From positions 27,190-91,189 of the forward strand of contig CAILHX010000051.1 in assembly GCA_903834185.1 (NCBI GenBank): a stretch of 64,000 nt of DNA, written 5' to 3'. Of the stretch, positions 21,726 to 30,578 are shown in pieces. The notes below the pieces were generated by a model. It saw only the letters and a program-made list of their open reading frames with translations. It was not told the DNA's origin and searched no databases. Source of the stretch: an uncultured Methylophilaceae bacterium (lineage in GTDB: Bacteria > Pseudomonadota > Gammaproteobacteria > Burkholderiales > Methylophilaceae). Numbering within the stretch: position 1 is the stretch's first letter; each line of letters starts with the position of its first letter. The position numbers and the translations under genes were made by a program.

Positions 21726-21818
21726 AGCTACGGCCGCGCTTCGCGCTTAACGTTGGCTTCGCCAACGTTAGCCTCCACTGAAAACATGTTCAGAATGTCG
21801 GGGGGAGTCGTTCTATGA
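21675..21818 (+). CDS. 47-codon ORF made of a duplicated murG start plus an inserted element
   Basis: The ORF begins at the ATGA overlap with ftsW, where murG would be expected. Codons 1-17 give [17 protein letters not shown], identical to the MurG N terminus. The remaining 30 codons are unrelated and come from the inserted 89 bases. It ends in TGA that overlaps the true murG ATG as ATGA, so the ftsW-to-murG coupling is kept. It is probably a by-product of insertion; whether the peptide is stable or useful is unknown. It is short but well defined by both overlaps. Confidence 0.6.
   Translation: MTPTLMIMAGGTGGHVFSYGRASRLTLASPTLASTENMFRMSGGVVL
21726..21814. repeat. 89-bp hairpin-rich insertion between the murG start copies
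   Basis: Two adjacent palindromes are visible: gcgc-ttc-gcgc (21736-21746) and aacgttggc-ttc-gccaacgtt (21749-21769). CATGTTTTTAG at 21719-21729 and its inverted near-copy (CATGTTTTCAG on the minus strand, 21778-21788) flank them. This resembles a REP- or MITE-like element, or the scar left by deletion of a larger one. No protein-coding function is apparent. Confidence 0.75.
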
Positions 21819-22885
21819 CACCTACCTTGATGATTATGGCGGGCGGGACCGGAGGGCATGTTTTTCCGGCCATTGCCGTGGCTGACATGCTTAAGGCCAA
21901 AGGTTGGCAGATCGTCTGGCTGGCGACTTCGGGCGGCATGGAAAATCAACTCATCGCCAACAAGGACTACCGGGTCAGCACCATCCATATGCGAGGTGTC
22001 AGAGGCAAGGGCATGTTGCGCTGGCTAAAACTTCCTTTCAGCTTGGGTGCCGCGTGCGTGCAAAGCTTCAGGGCACTACGCGAACATCACCCCGATGTGG
22101 TGTTGGGTATGGGTGGTTTTGCAGCCTTCCCTGGCGGATTGATGGCTTGGTTGATGCGCACGCCTGTGGTGATACACGAGCAAAACTCGGTGGCCGGATT
22201 GAGCAATCGGGTGATGGCAGTTTTTGCCCGCACCATTCTTGCTGCGTTCCCGACAGCGTTTGGCAAAAAAAGCCTGGTGGTGGGCAACCCGGTGCGCCCT
22301 GAAATAATTGCTATCCCGGCACCTGCATTACGTTTATCCAATCGCAGCGGAAAACTGCGCATACTGGTGATAGGCGGTAGTCTGGGTGCCCAGGCGTTGA
22401 ACGAAACTGTACCGCTCGCTTTAGCCATGATCCCTGCGGAGCAACGTCCATTCATTACCCACCAGGCTGGCGTCAAGCATCTGCAAACCTTGCAGCAGCA
22501 ATACGCAGCAGCCGGAGTGACCGCAGAGATATGTTCATTCATTGAAGACATGGCAGCCATGTACCAATGGTCTGATCTGGTCATTTGCCGCGCAGGTGCT
22601 CTTACCGTCTCAGAGTTGGCAGCGGCTGGAGCGGCCAGCGTACTGGTACCTTTGCCGCATGCGGTAGATGATCATCAGACCGGAAATGCACATTATCTGG
22701 CTGACGCTGATGCAGCACTGCTGTTGCCGCAGCCGGAATTGAGTGCAATAAAACTGGCCGGCATTATTAGCAATTTCACCCGCCCCAGATTGCTGGAAAT
22801 GGCCTGCAACGCACGCGGCCTAGCCAAACCTGCAGCAGCTGAAGACGTCGCAAGAATATGTGAGGAGTTGGCGCATGCGACATAA
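21815..22885 (+). CDS. murG: UDP-GlcNAc:lipid I N-acetylglucosaminyltransferase
   Basis: MurG converts lipid I to lipid II at the inner face of the membrane. The intact 356-residue protein has the glycine loop [17 protein letters not shown] at residues 8-24, [15 protein letters not shown], and the UDP-GlcNAc region with [14 protein letters not shown]. The first 17 codons are the downstream copy of the duplicated start and differ silently from the upstream copy. The start overlaps the preceding 47-codon ORF as ATGA. Confidence 0.96.
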   Translation: MTPTLMIMAGGTGGHVFPAIAVADMLKAKGWQIVWLATSGGMENQLIANKDYRVSTIHMRGVRGKGMLRWLKLPFSLGAACVQSFRALREHHPDVVLGMGGFAAFPGGLMAWLMRTPVVIHEQNSVAGLSNRVMAVFARTILAAFPTAFGKKSLVVGNPVRPEIIAIPAPALRLSNRSGKLRILVIGGSLGAQALNETVPLALAMIPAEQRPFITHQAGVKHLQTLQQQYAAAGVTAEICSFIEDMAAMYQWSDLVICRAGALTVSELAAAGAASVLVPLPHAVDDHQTGNAHYLADADAALLLPQPELSAIKLAGIISNFTRPRLLEMACNARGLAKPAAAEDVARICEELAHAT

Positions 22886-24272
22886 AGTCAAGCACATTCA
22901 CTTCGTCGGCATTGGTGGTTCGGGTATGAATGGCATTGCCGAGGTATTGCTGAATCTGGGATTCATGATTAGCGGCTCGGATCTGGCTGACAATTCCACC
23001 ACGCAACGCCTGAAAAAAATGGGCGCAGTCATTCATTGCGGTCATGCTGAAAGCAATCTTGCCGCAGCTGATGTCGTGGTGGTGTCCACTGCCGTTAAGG
23101 AAGATAACCCGGAAGTGATAGCCGCTAGGGCGCGTAAGATTCCTGTCGTTCCGCGTGCCATGATGCTGGCGGAATTGATGCGTTTCAGGCAAGGCATTGC
23201 TGTAGCCGGAACACACGGAAAAACTACAACCACCAGCCTGATCGCCAGTATTCTGGCTGAAGCTGACATGGATCCAACCTATGTCATCGGCGGGCGGCTG
23301 GAAAGCGCCAACACCAATGCACGCCTGGGCGCAGGTGAATTCATTGTGGCCGAGGCCGATGAATCCGATGCTTCGTTCCTGCATTTGTCACCGGTGCTGG
23401 CGGTTGTCACCAACATCGACGCCGATCACATGGAAACCTATGAGCATGATTTCGACAAACTGAAAAATGCCTTTGTAGAGTTCCTGCAACGGCTGCCATT
23501 TTACGGCATGGCTGTCGTCTGCATAGATGACCCCAATGTGCGTGCAATTATGCCGCGTATCTCCAAGCCCATCATGCCTTATGGGCTCAGCGAAGATGCT
23601 CGTTTCCGTGCTGTGAATGTACGTGCCGTGGGCGCGCAGATGTGCTTTAACGTGCAACGCATCAACGGCATCACCAGCGAATTCGAGGTGACTCTGAATC
23701 TCGCCGGCACGCACAATGTACTTAACGCACTTGCTGCCATCGCCATCGCCAGCGAACTCAATATCGCTGATAAGGCCATCGTCAAGGCCTTGAAAGAATT
23801 CAAAGGCGTGGGGCGACGCTTCCAGCGCTATGGCGAAGTCCTGGCGCGCGATGGCGGGCAATTCACGCTGATCGACGACTATGGCCACCATCCGGCAGAG
23901 ATGCAGGCGGTAATCAATGCTGCGCGCGGGGCATTCCCCAATCGTCGGCTAGTGCTGGCTTTTCAGCCGCATCGGTACACCCGCACCCGGGATTGCTTTG
24001 AAGACTTCGTAAAAGTGCTGTGCGAGGCCGATGCAGTGTTGCTCACTGAAATCTACTCTGCGGGCGAAGCCCCCATTGTGGCTGCAGATAGCCGAGCTCT
24101 GCTACGAGCTATCCGCGTGATGGGAAAAGTCGAACCGGTATTCGTGGAAACCACTGGTGAGTTGCCCCAGGCGATTCTGCAAATCGCGAAAGCTGACGAT
24201 GTGGTGATCGTGATGGGCGCAGGCTCCATCGGGCAAGTGGCGGCTAATACCAAAGAATTGGCACAGGCATGA
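22875..24272 (+). CDS. murC: UDP-MurNAc:L-alanine ligase
   Basis: MurC adds L-alanine to UDP-MurNAc, the first step of peptide stem assembly. The 465-residue protein starts [20 protein letters not shown] and shows the ATP loop [14 protein letters not shown] and the late [11 protein letters not shown] motif. I chose ATG 22875, preceded by GAGGAG, over the upstream GTG at 22860. It overlaps murG by 11 bases. Confidence 0.95.
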   Translation: MRHKVKHIHFVGIGGSGMNGIAEVLLNLGFMISGSDLADNSTTQRLKKMGAVIHCGHAESNLAAADVVVVSTAVKEDNPEVIAARARKIPVVPRAMMLAELMRFRQGIAVAGTHGKTTTTSLIASILAEADMDPTYVIGGRLESANTNARLGAGEFIVAEADESDASFLHLSPVLAVVTNIDADHMETYEHDFDKLKNAFVEFLQRLPFYGMAVVCIDDPNVRAIMPRISKPIMPYGLSEDARFRAVNVRAVGAQMCFNVQRINGITSEFEVTLNLAGTHNVLNALAAIAIASELNIADKAIVKALKEFKGVGRRFQRYGEVLARDGGQFTLIDDYGHHPAEMQAVINAARGAFPNRRLVLAFQPHRYTRTRDCFEDFVKVLCEADAVLLTEIYSAGEAPIVAADSRALLRAIRVMGKVEPVFVETTGELPQAILQIAKADDVVIVMGAGSIGQVAANTKELAQA

Positions 24273-25174
24273 TGACGCAAATACATAACCAGACAGGCAA
24301 GGTGATGTACCAAGAGCCCATGAGCAGGCACACCAGCTGGCGTGTTGGCGGACTGGCTGAGCGTTTGTATATCCCCGGCGGCGTGGAGGATCTTGCGCTA
24401 TTCCTCAAGTCGCTGCCCCATGGAGAGCCCATTCATTTCGTAGGTCTGGGTTCGAATCTGCTGGTACGCGATGGCGGTGTGCGCGGCACGGTGATTCTGC
24501 TGCACGGCGGCTCGCTTGATCGCCTGACCATAGATCAAAACACGGTGTATGCCGAAGCCGGAGTGACCTGCGCCAAGCTGGCCAAGTTCAGTGCAAGACA
24601 GCATTTGCATGGGGCAGAGTTCTTTTCAGGGATTCCCGGCACCGTGGGTGGCGCATTGGCGATGAATGCAGGCTGCCACGGCTCTGAAACCTGGGACGTG
24701 GTGCATCACGCCCTGACCATAGACCGGGGCGGCATAGTGAATGAAAGGTCGCAAGTGGACCTGGAGATCGGTTATCGCCATGTCGGCTTACCGAGCGAGG
24801 AATGGTTCGTAGCCGCCTGGTTTGAGTTACAGCCAGGCAACGCAGCTATCGCTGAACAAAAAATCAAAAACCTGCTGGCAAAAAGGCTGGAATCGCAGCC
24901 ATTGAACATGCCCAATGCCGGGTCTATTTTCAGGAACCCGGACGGCGATTTCGCCGCGCGCCTGATTCAATCCTGCGGGCTTAAGGGGCATCGCGTGGGT
25001 GGTGCGCAGGTATCGGAAAAGCATGCCAATTTCATCGTCAATACCGGCACGGCAAGCGCGGCGGAGATCGAACAACTGATGGCCCATGTACATGAAACGG
25101 TATTACGTGAAACGGGTGTGGATTTACAGCGTGAAGTACGAATTATTGGCGAGGCGCAAGGATTGGAACGATGA
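24269..25174 (+). CDS. murB: UDP-N-acetylenolpyruvoylglucosamine reductase
   Basis: MurB reduces enolpyruvyl-UDP-GlcNAc to UDP-MurNAc with bound FAD and NADPH. The 301-residue protein shows HTSWRVGG, the FAD motif [27 protein letters not shown] and the late [21 protein letters not shown]. The absence of the E. coli-type extra loops and the length indicate a type II enzyme. It overlaps both neighbours by 4 bases. Confidence 0.95.
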   Translation: MMTQIHNQTGKVMYQEPMSRHTSWRVGGLAERLYIPGGVEDLALFLKSLPHGEPIHFVGLGSNLLVRDGGVRGTVILLHGGSLDRLTIDQNTVYAEAGVTCAKLAKFSARQHLHGAEFFSGIPGTVGGALAMNAGCHGSETWDVVHHALTIDRGGIVNERSQVDLEIGYRHVGLPSEEWFVAAWFELQPGNAAIAEQKIKNLLAKRLESQPLNMPNAGSIFRNPDGDFAARLIQSCGLKGHRVGGAQVSEKHANFIVNTGTASAAEIEQLMAHVHETVLRETGVDLQREVRIIGEAQGLER

Positions 25175-26076
25175 AAGATTTCGGAAAAGTTGCGGTATTA
25201 CTAGGCGGCAAATCAGCCGAAAGAGAGGTTTCGCTGAAAAGCGGTAACGCCGTGCTCGCCGCATTGAAGCGGGGCGGAGTAGATGCATACGCTTTTGATA
25301 CTGCGCAACTTCCGTTGCACGATCTGGAATCCTACGACCGAGTGTTCATTTCATTACATGGCAGATATGGTGAAGACGGCACAGTGCAAGGCGCATTGGA
25401 ATTGATGGGCATTCCTTATACCGGCAGCGGTGTATTGGCTTCCAGTCTGGGCATGGACAAATGGCGCTCCAAGCTGATGTGGCAGGCAACGGGCATTGCC
25501 ACACCTGCATTTGAAATAGTACATGCGGATAGCGATTTTGCTGCAATTGAACAACGATTAGGGTTGCCGTTGTTCGTGAAACCCGCTAACGAGGGCTCCA
25601 GCGTAGGCATCAGCAAGGTCAAGCATACGGGCGGCTTGAAAGCCGCTTATATGGAAGCAGCCAAATATGACCCGCTGGTGATTGCCGAGCAATTCATAGG
25701 GGGCGGTGAATACACCGTGGGTATTCTGGGTGATAGCGCGCTACCCATCATACGCATCATTCCTGCCAACGAGTTTTATGATTATGACGCCAAGTATCTG
25801 CGTGACGACACGCAATATCTATGTCCTTGCGGGCTGGCAGCGGAACATGAACGCCGCATCCAGCAACAAGCGTTGCAAGCCTTTAGGGTATTGGATGGGC
25901 GTGGTTGGGGCCGGGTAGATTTTCTGATGGATGAACATGGCCGCCATTTTTTCCTGGAGGCAAATACCTCGCCCGGCATGACCGACCATAGTCTGGTCCC
26001 TATGGGTGCTCGCGCCGCTGGCATCTCATTCGATCAGCTGGTGCTGAACATTCTGGAGTTGGCGCATGTGGGATAA
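25171..26076 (+). CDS. ddl: D-alanine-D-alanine ligase
   Basis: Ddl makes the D-Ala-D-Ala used by MurF. The 301-residue ATP-grasp protein begins [19 protein letters not shown] and has [27 protein letters not shown] and the metal-binding [11 protein letters not shown] near the end. Length and position match DdlB of dcw clusters. Its end overlaps ftsQ by 11 bases. Confidence 0.95.
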   Translation: MKDFGKVAVLLGGKSAEREVSLKSGNAVLAALKRGGVDAYAFDTAQLPLHDLESYDRVFISLHGRYGEDGTVQGALELMGIPYTGSGVLASSLGMDKWRSKLMWQATGIATPAFEIVHADSDFAAIEQRLGLPLFVKPANEGSSVGISKVKHTGGLKAAYMEAAKYDPLVIAEQFIGGGEYTVGILGDSALPIIRIIPANEFYDYDAKYLRDDTQYLCPCGLAAEHERRIQQQALQAFRVLDGRGWGRVDFLMDEHGRHFFLEANTSPGMTDHSLVPMGARAAGISFDQLVLNILELAHVG

Positions 26077-26791
26077 ACCCAAGCTGATTATCTGGATCGC
26101 TAATCTGCTATATGCAGTAGCCGCCCTTCTACTGCTTTATGCGGTGTTGTTTGTGGTGCTGCATTTGCCTATCTATCCGATCAAACACATCGAGGTGAAT
26201 GGCGAGCTGATGCATGTCACTCGCGATCAGCTGAAATTGATCGCAGAAGGTCATTTGCACGGTAATTTTTTCACTGTTGATCTGGTACAGACGCGCGACG
26301 CCTTTCAAAAATTGCCCTGGGTACGCAACGTCAGCGTACGCAGGCGCTGGCCCGATATGCTGGTGGTGCAGGTTGAGGAGCAGCGCGAGCTGGCACGCTG
26401 GGATGACATCGCGCTGGTCAACACGCATGGCGAGATGTTTCACGCCATTTCGGATAAAGACTTACCCACATTTTATGGACCTGGCGAAAGTGTGAAGGAA
26501 ATCGCAGCAAACTATCAGCTCTACGACCAAATGCTGATACCGATCGGAATGCGAGTCAACCGTTTGTCGCTGAGCGCACGCCGCGCATGGCAGATAGGTA
26601 CGGATAAGGGGATGGTGATCGAGCTGGGCAGAGACCAGATGGAACAGCGATTGAAGAAGTTTGTGAATATTTATCCGATTGCGCTCGGCACACAGAGCGG
26701 TTTTGTGAGTTATGCAGATTTGCGCTACCCCAATGGTTTCGCGATTCGCAGGCCACCAGGGCAATTGCCAGCGGCTAAAAAAGCATCTTGA
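26066..26791 (+). CDS. ftsQ: Cell division protein FtsQ
   Basis: This 241-residue bitopic protein has a short cytoplasmic tail, one membrane segment at about 9-31, a POTRA-like domain ([18 protein letters not shown], then [20 protein letters not shown]) and a periplasmic beta domain. FtsQ scaffolds FtsL-FtsB at the septum. ATG 26066 lies inside the end of ddl. Confidence 0.94.
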   Translation: MWDKPKLIIWIANLLYAVAALLLLYAVLFVVLHLPIYPIKHIEVNGELMHVTRDQLKLIAEGHLHGNFFTVDLVQTRDAFQKLPWVRNVSVRRRWPDMLVVQVEEQRELARWDDIALVNTHGEMFHAISDKDLPTFYGPGESVKEIAANYQLYDQMLIPIGMRVNRLSLSARRAWQIGTDKGMVIELGRDQMEQRLKKFVNIYPIALGTQSGFVSYADLRYPNGFAIRRPPGQLPAAKKAS

Positions 26792-26801
26792 GGAGAAGTG
26801 T

Positions 26802-28034
26802 ATGAGTAAAGAACAGCAAAATTTAGTGGTCGGTCTGGATATAGGCACTTCAAAGATCGTGGCCATCGTGGCGGAACTGATGCCGGAGGGGGATCTTAAG
26901 GTCATAGGCTTAGGCCAGCACGAATCACGAGGTTTGAAACGGGGCGTAGTGATCAACATAGATTCCACCGTCGCCGCGATTCAACGCGCGCTGGAAGAAG
27001 CGGAGTTGATGGCCGACTGCAAAATAAAATCGGTTTATACGGGCATCGCCGGCAGCCATATCCGCAGTGTTAACTCGCACGGGGTTGTAAAGATCAAGGA
27101 CGCCGAAGTCAATCAAATGGACGTAGACCGCGTGATCGAGATGGCACAAGCCATCAGCCTGCCTAGCGATCAGCAGATACTGCATATCCTGACTCAGGAA
27201 TTCATCATAGACGGGCAGGAAGATGTGCGCGAACCCCTGGGAATGAGTGGCATGAAGCTGGAAGTCAAAGTACATATTGTCACCGGTGCCGTGGCTGCCG
27301 CACAAAACATCATCAAATGCGTCAAACGTTGCGGACTGGAAGTCAACGATCTGGTGCTGCAACCGCTAGCATCCAGCGTCTCGGTGCTCACCGACGACGA
27401 AAAGGAGTTGGGGGTGTGCCTGGTAGATATCGGCGGTGGAACGACAGACATCGCCGTTTTCAAACAAGGTGCCATCCGTCATACCGGTGTGATTCCGATT
27501 GCGGGAGACCAGATTACAAACGACATTGCAGTGGCATTCCGCACCCCCACCCAGAACGCTGAAGAGATCAAGATCCTGCACGGTTGTGCGCTGCAGCAAT
27601 TGGCTGAACCCGGCGCATTGGTGGAAGTGGCAGGTGCCGAAGGACGCGAATCGAGACAGTTATTACAGCAAACACTGGCCGAAGTGATAGAAGCACGAGT
27701 GGAAGAGATTTACACGCTGGTTCAGGCCGAGCTTCGACGCAGCGGGTTTGAAGAAATGATCGCATCGGGTGTCGTCATCACCGGCGGCAGCAGCTTGATG
27801 CGCGGCATGGTCGATCTTGGCGAAGAGGTCTTGCACATGCCGGTACGTTTAGGTCTGCCTACTAAAGTGGGCGGCCTGTCTGAAGTAGTGAGCAATCCGC
27901 GCTTTTCTACTGGCGTGGGCTTGTTGTTAATGGGCAAAAACCAGCTTGAGCGGCATATGCAGGAGCGCATCGAAACCACTTCGTTCGGCAGGTTATGGGA
28001 AATGATGAAAAGTTGGTTTCAAGGAAATTTTTGA
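26802..28034 (+). CDS. ftsA: Cell division protein FtsA
   Basis: FtsA is an actin-like ATPase that anchors FtsZ to the membrane. The 410-residue protein starts near VVGLDIGTSKIVAIV, has the phosphate-2 loop VDIGGGTTDIAVF and GVVITGGSSLMRGM, and ends in an amphipathic membrane-targeting helix (FGRLWEMMKSWFQ). The open frame runs 30 codons further upstream, but ATG 26802 follows AGGAGAAG and gives the family start. Confidence 0.97.
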   Translation: MSKEQQNLVVGLDIGTSKIVAIVAELMPEGDLKVIGLGQHESRGLKRGVVINIDSTVAAIQRALEEAELMADCKIKSVYTGIAGSHIRSVNSHGVVKIKDAEVNQMDVDRVIEMAQAISLPSDQQILHILTQEFIIDGQEDVREPLGMSGMKLEVKVHIVTGAVAAAQNIIKCVKRCGLEVNDLVLQPLASSVSVLTDDEKELGVCLVDIGGGTTDIAVFKQGAIRHTGVIPIAGDQITNDIAVAFRTPTQNAEEIKILHGCALQQLAEPGALVEVAGAEGRESRQLLQQTLAEVIEARVEEIYTLVQAELRRSGFEEMIASGVVITGGSSLMRGMVDLGEEVLHMPVRLGLPTKVGGLSEVVSNPRFSTGVGLLLMGKNQLERHMQERIETTSFGRLWEMMKSWFQGNF

Positions 28035-28094
28035 TGTAGGGAAAATTTTTAAGTGTTGTTTGGTTCGATTTAGTTAACTAGAGGAGGAAACAAA

Positions 28095-29279
28095 ATGTCA
28101 TTTGATTTCGAAGTAATTGATCGTCCCGCTGACAAAGCGGTGATCAAAGTCATCGGCGTGGGAGGTTGCGGCGGCAACGCAGTCGAACACATGATAGACA
28201 TGGGGGTGACGGGCGTGGAGTTCATCAGCGCCAACACTGATATTGGCGCACTCAACCGTAGCCGTGCAGAAGTGCAACTGCAACTCGGCAATGCACTGAC
28301 TCGAGGTCTGGGTGCAGGCGGCAAACCGGATGTAGGCCGCGAAGCCGCAATGGAAGACCGTGATCGTATCGAAGACATGATACGTGGTGCGGATATGCTG
28401 TTTATCGCCGCCGGCATGGGTGGTGGTACCGGCACCGGCGCAGCTCCTGTAGTCGCAGAAGTGGCACGAGAACTGGGCATACTCACTGTTGCCGTGGTGA
28501 CCAAACCATTCGCATTCGAGAACAACCGCAAGGCATTGGCAGAAGATGGGATTACTACGCTGGCCAAGCACGTAGACTCCCTGCTGGTGGTGCCTAATGA
28601 ACGCTTGATGGAAGTGCTGGGAGGAAAAGTCACACTCAAAGACGCCTACCGCGCTGCAAATGGGGTACTGCATAGCGCAGTTTCCGGAATCGCGGAAATC
28701 ATCAATGGCTATGGTCAGGTCAACGTAGACTTTGCCGACGTACGCACTGTGATGTCGGAAAACGGTATGGCCATGATGGGGTCAGCCACTGCTTCAGGTC
28801 CTGACAGAGCGCGCACCGCAGCCACTGAGGCAGTCAACAGTCCATTCCTGGAAAACGTCAACCTCAAGGGCGCACGTGGCGTTCTGGTGAATATCTCGGC
28901 CAGCGAAGACAGCTTCATGATGGATGAATTCTACGAAGTGATGAACACGATCAAGGAATTCACTGCTGACGATGCTTCTGTTTATTACGGCAACGTATTC
29001 GATAACTCTCTGGGTGACGATTTGCGTATCACTCTGGTTGCTACCGGCCTGGGCGGCGCAAGCGGACAAAAAGCTCGTCCGACACTTGCTGTCAGTAACG
29101 AATGGGCGAACGCTGTAGGCCGCACCGGCACGCACGATGAACCTATCGTATTCGGCGGTGCTGAAGATAATGTCCCTGCTGTGATGCAAAGCAACCGCCG
29201 TGCACAGGCAGATGTGATGCGTAGCAATGGCTATGATGAATCGGATATACCGGCATTTTTGCGTAAACAAGCAGATTAA
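28095..29279 (+). CDS. ftsZ: Cell division GTPase FtsZ
   Basis: FtsZ polymerises into the division ring. The 394-residue tubulin homologue has the GTP loop GVGGCGGNAV near 21-30, the tubulin signature GGGTGTGAAP at 109-118, the T7-like NVDFADVRTVM, and the C-terminal partner-binding peptide DESDIPAFLRKQ. A strong ribosome site (AGAGGAGGAAA) precedes the ATG. It is separated from ftsA by 60 bases. Confidence 0.98.
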   Translation: MSFDFEVIDRPADKAVIKVIGVGGCGGNAVEHMIDMGVTGVEFISANTDIGALNRSRAEVQLQLGNALTRGLGAGGKPDVGREAAMEDRDRIEDMIRGADMLFIAAGMGGGTGTGAAPVVAEVARELGILTVAVVTKPFAFENNRKALAEDGITTLAKHVDSLLVVPNERLMEVLGGKVTLKDAYRAANGVLHSAVSGIAEIINGYGQVNVDFADVRTVMSENGMAMMGSATASGPDRARTAATEAVNSPFLENVNLKGARGVLVNISASEDSFMMDEFYEVMNTIKEFTADDASVYYGNVFDNSLGDDLRITLVATGLGGASGQKARPTLAVSNEWANAVGRTGTHDEPIVFGGAEDNVPAVMQSNRRAQADVMRSNGYDESDIPAFLRKQAD

Positions 29280-29431
29280 GCTGCGACAATCAGGAGTACG
29301 GTAATTTGCAGCAAATCGCTCTTCTTCGCCCGCGTTCCGAACCAGCGCGGTTGCCGGAAGCAGTGCGATTTATGCTATGATTCACGTACTTATGTTGAAA
29401 GCTATGTAGCGCATGACAGGATCGGTTAAAA

Positions 29432-30346
29432 GTGCTTAAACAGCGCAGCCTTAAAAACATAATCCGCGCCACTGGCGTGGGTTTGCACACTGGCGACAAG
29501 GTATACCTTACCTTGCGCCCGGCTGCACCTGATACCGGTATCGTATTTCGCCGTGTCGACTTGCCTGAACCTGTTTCGATAAAAGCCGCTCCGGAACATG
29601 TGCAAGATACCCGCCTGTCGTCTACGCTGGAAGTGGATGGCGTCAGAATCGGAACTGTTGAGCATCTGATGTCTGCCTTTGCTGGTTTGGGCATTGATAA
29701 TGCGTATGTGGATCTGTCTGCTTCCGAATTGCCTATCATGGATGGCAGCGCAGGCCCTTTCGTATTCTTGCTGCAATCCGCTGGCATCATCGAACAGAAT
29801 GCCCTGAAGAAATTCATCCGTATCAAAAAGGCTATCGAAGTGCATGATGGTGACAAATGGGTTCGTTTTGAGCCATACCAAGGCTTCAAAATGGCTTTCA
29901 CCATAGATTTCTCACATCCGGTATTCGAGCATTCCAGCCAATCAGTGAAAATTGATTTTGCTGAAGACTCTTACATCAAGGAAGTCAGTCGTGCACGCAC
30001 TTTCGGCTTTATGCGTGAAGTGGAAGCTCTCCGGGCGATGGGTCTGGCGCGTGGTGGCAGCCTGGATAATGCAGTGGTTGTGGACGAGTACCGCATCCTC
30101 AACAGCGAAGGCCTGCGTTTTGAAGACGAGTTCGTCAGACATAAAGTGTTGGATGCGATCGGCGATCTCTACCTGTTAGGTCATCCGATCATAGGCTCCT
30201 TCACTGCCCACAAATCCGGCCATGCGCTCAACAACCGCCTTTTGCGTGCATTGCTCAGCGACAGCACTGCATGGGAATATGCCACTTTTGAAAACACAGA
30301 AGACGCCCCCCGCGGCTTTCCCCAACTTTTTACCCAGCCAGCTTAA
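29432..30346 (+). CDS. lpxC: UDP-3-O-acyl-GlcNAc deacetylase
   Basis: LpxC carries out the committed step of lipid A synthesis using zinc. The 304-residue protein starts with a GTG ([10 protein letters not shown]) and shows TVEHLMSAF (zinc His78), [10 protein letters not shown] and [19 protein letters not shown] (the further zinc His and Asp). The 152-base gap after ftsZ may hold a separate promoter: TTGCCG (29351) and TATGAT (29376) are seen, but at 19-base spacing, so this is weak. Confidence 0.96.
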   Translation: MLKQRSLKNIIRATGVGLHTGDKVYLTLRPAAPDTGIVFRRVDLPEPVSIKAAPEHVQDTRLSSTLEVDGVRIGTVEHLMSAFAGLGIDNAYVDLSASELPIMDGSAGPFVFLLQSAGIIEQNALKKFIRIKKAIEVHDGDKWVRFEPYQGFKMAFTIDFSHPVFEHSSQSVKIDFAEDSYIKEVSRARTFGFMREVEALRAMGLARGGSLDNAVVVDEYRILNSEGLRFEDEFVRHKVLDAIGDLYLLGHPIIGSFTAHKSGHALNNRLLRALLSDSTAWEYATFENTEDAPRGFPQLFTQPA

Positions 30347-30364
30347 CTCCGTGTCACTGCAGCT

Positions 30365-30544
30365 ATGCTACTGATGCGACTGCTACTAGGATTAGGCATC
30401 ATCTCCATCGCCGTCGGTGTAGGTGTTTATTTTGTCAGCGGCGACCGCCGCTGGCTCCGATTTTCCTGGCAATTATTCAAATTTGGCGTAGTGCTGGGAG
30501 CTATTGTTGCTTTGGTTTTTATGGTCGGGCGCTTCATTCTTTAA
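30365..30544 (+). CDS. Small two-segment membrane protein, unknown
   Basis: This 59-residue ORF encodes two hydrophobic stretches (about 4-24 and 41-58) separated by a basic, aromatic stretch (SGDRRWLRFSWQLFKF). It sits between lpxC and slt on the same strand, 18 bases after lpxC and 34 before slt, so it is probably co-transcribed. I do not recognise a named family. Its composition, tight placement and lack of a competing frame favour a real gene. Confidence 0.65.
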   Translation: MLLMRLLLGLGIISIAVGVGVYFVSGDRRWLRFSWQLFKFGVVLGAIVALVFMVGRFIL

Positions 30545-30578
30545 TTTTCTATTCGTCTGTGACGTGTATTCTTAGCGC

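Noticed and set aside
29351..29381. Promoter for lpxC
   Set aside because: TTGCCG and TATGAT are 19 bases apart and the -35 is poor; mentioned only within the lpxC entry.
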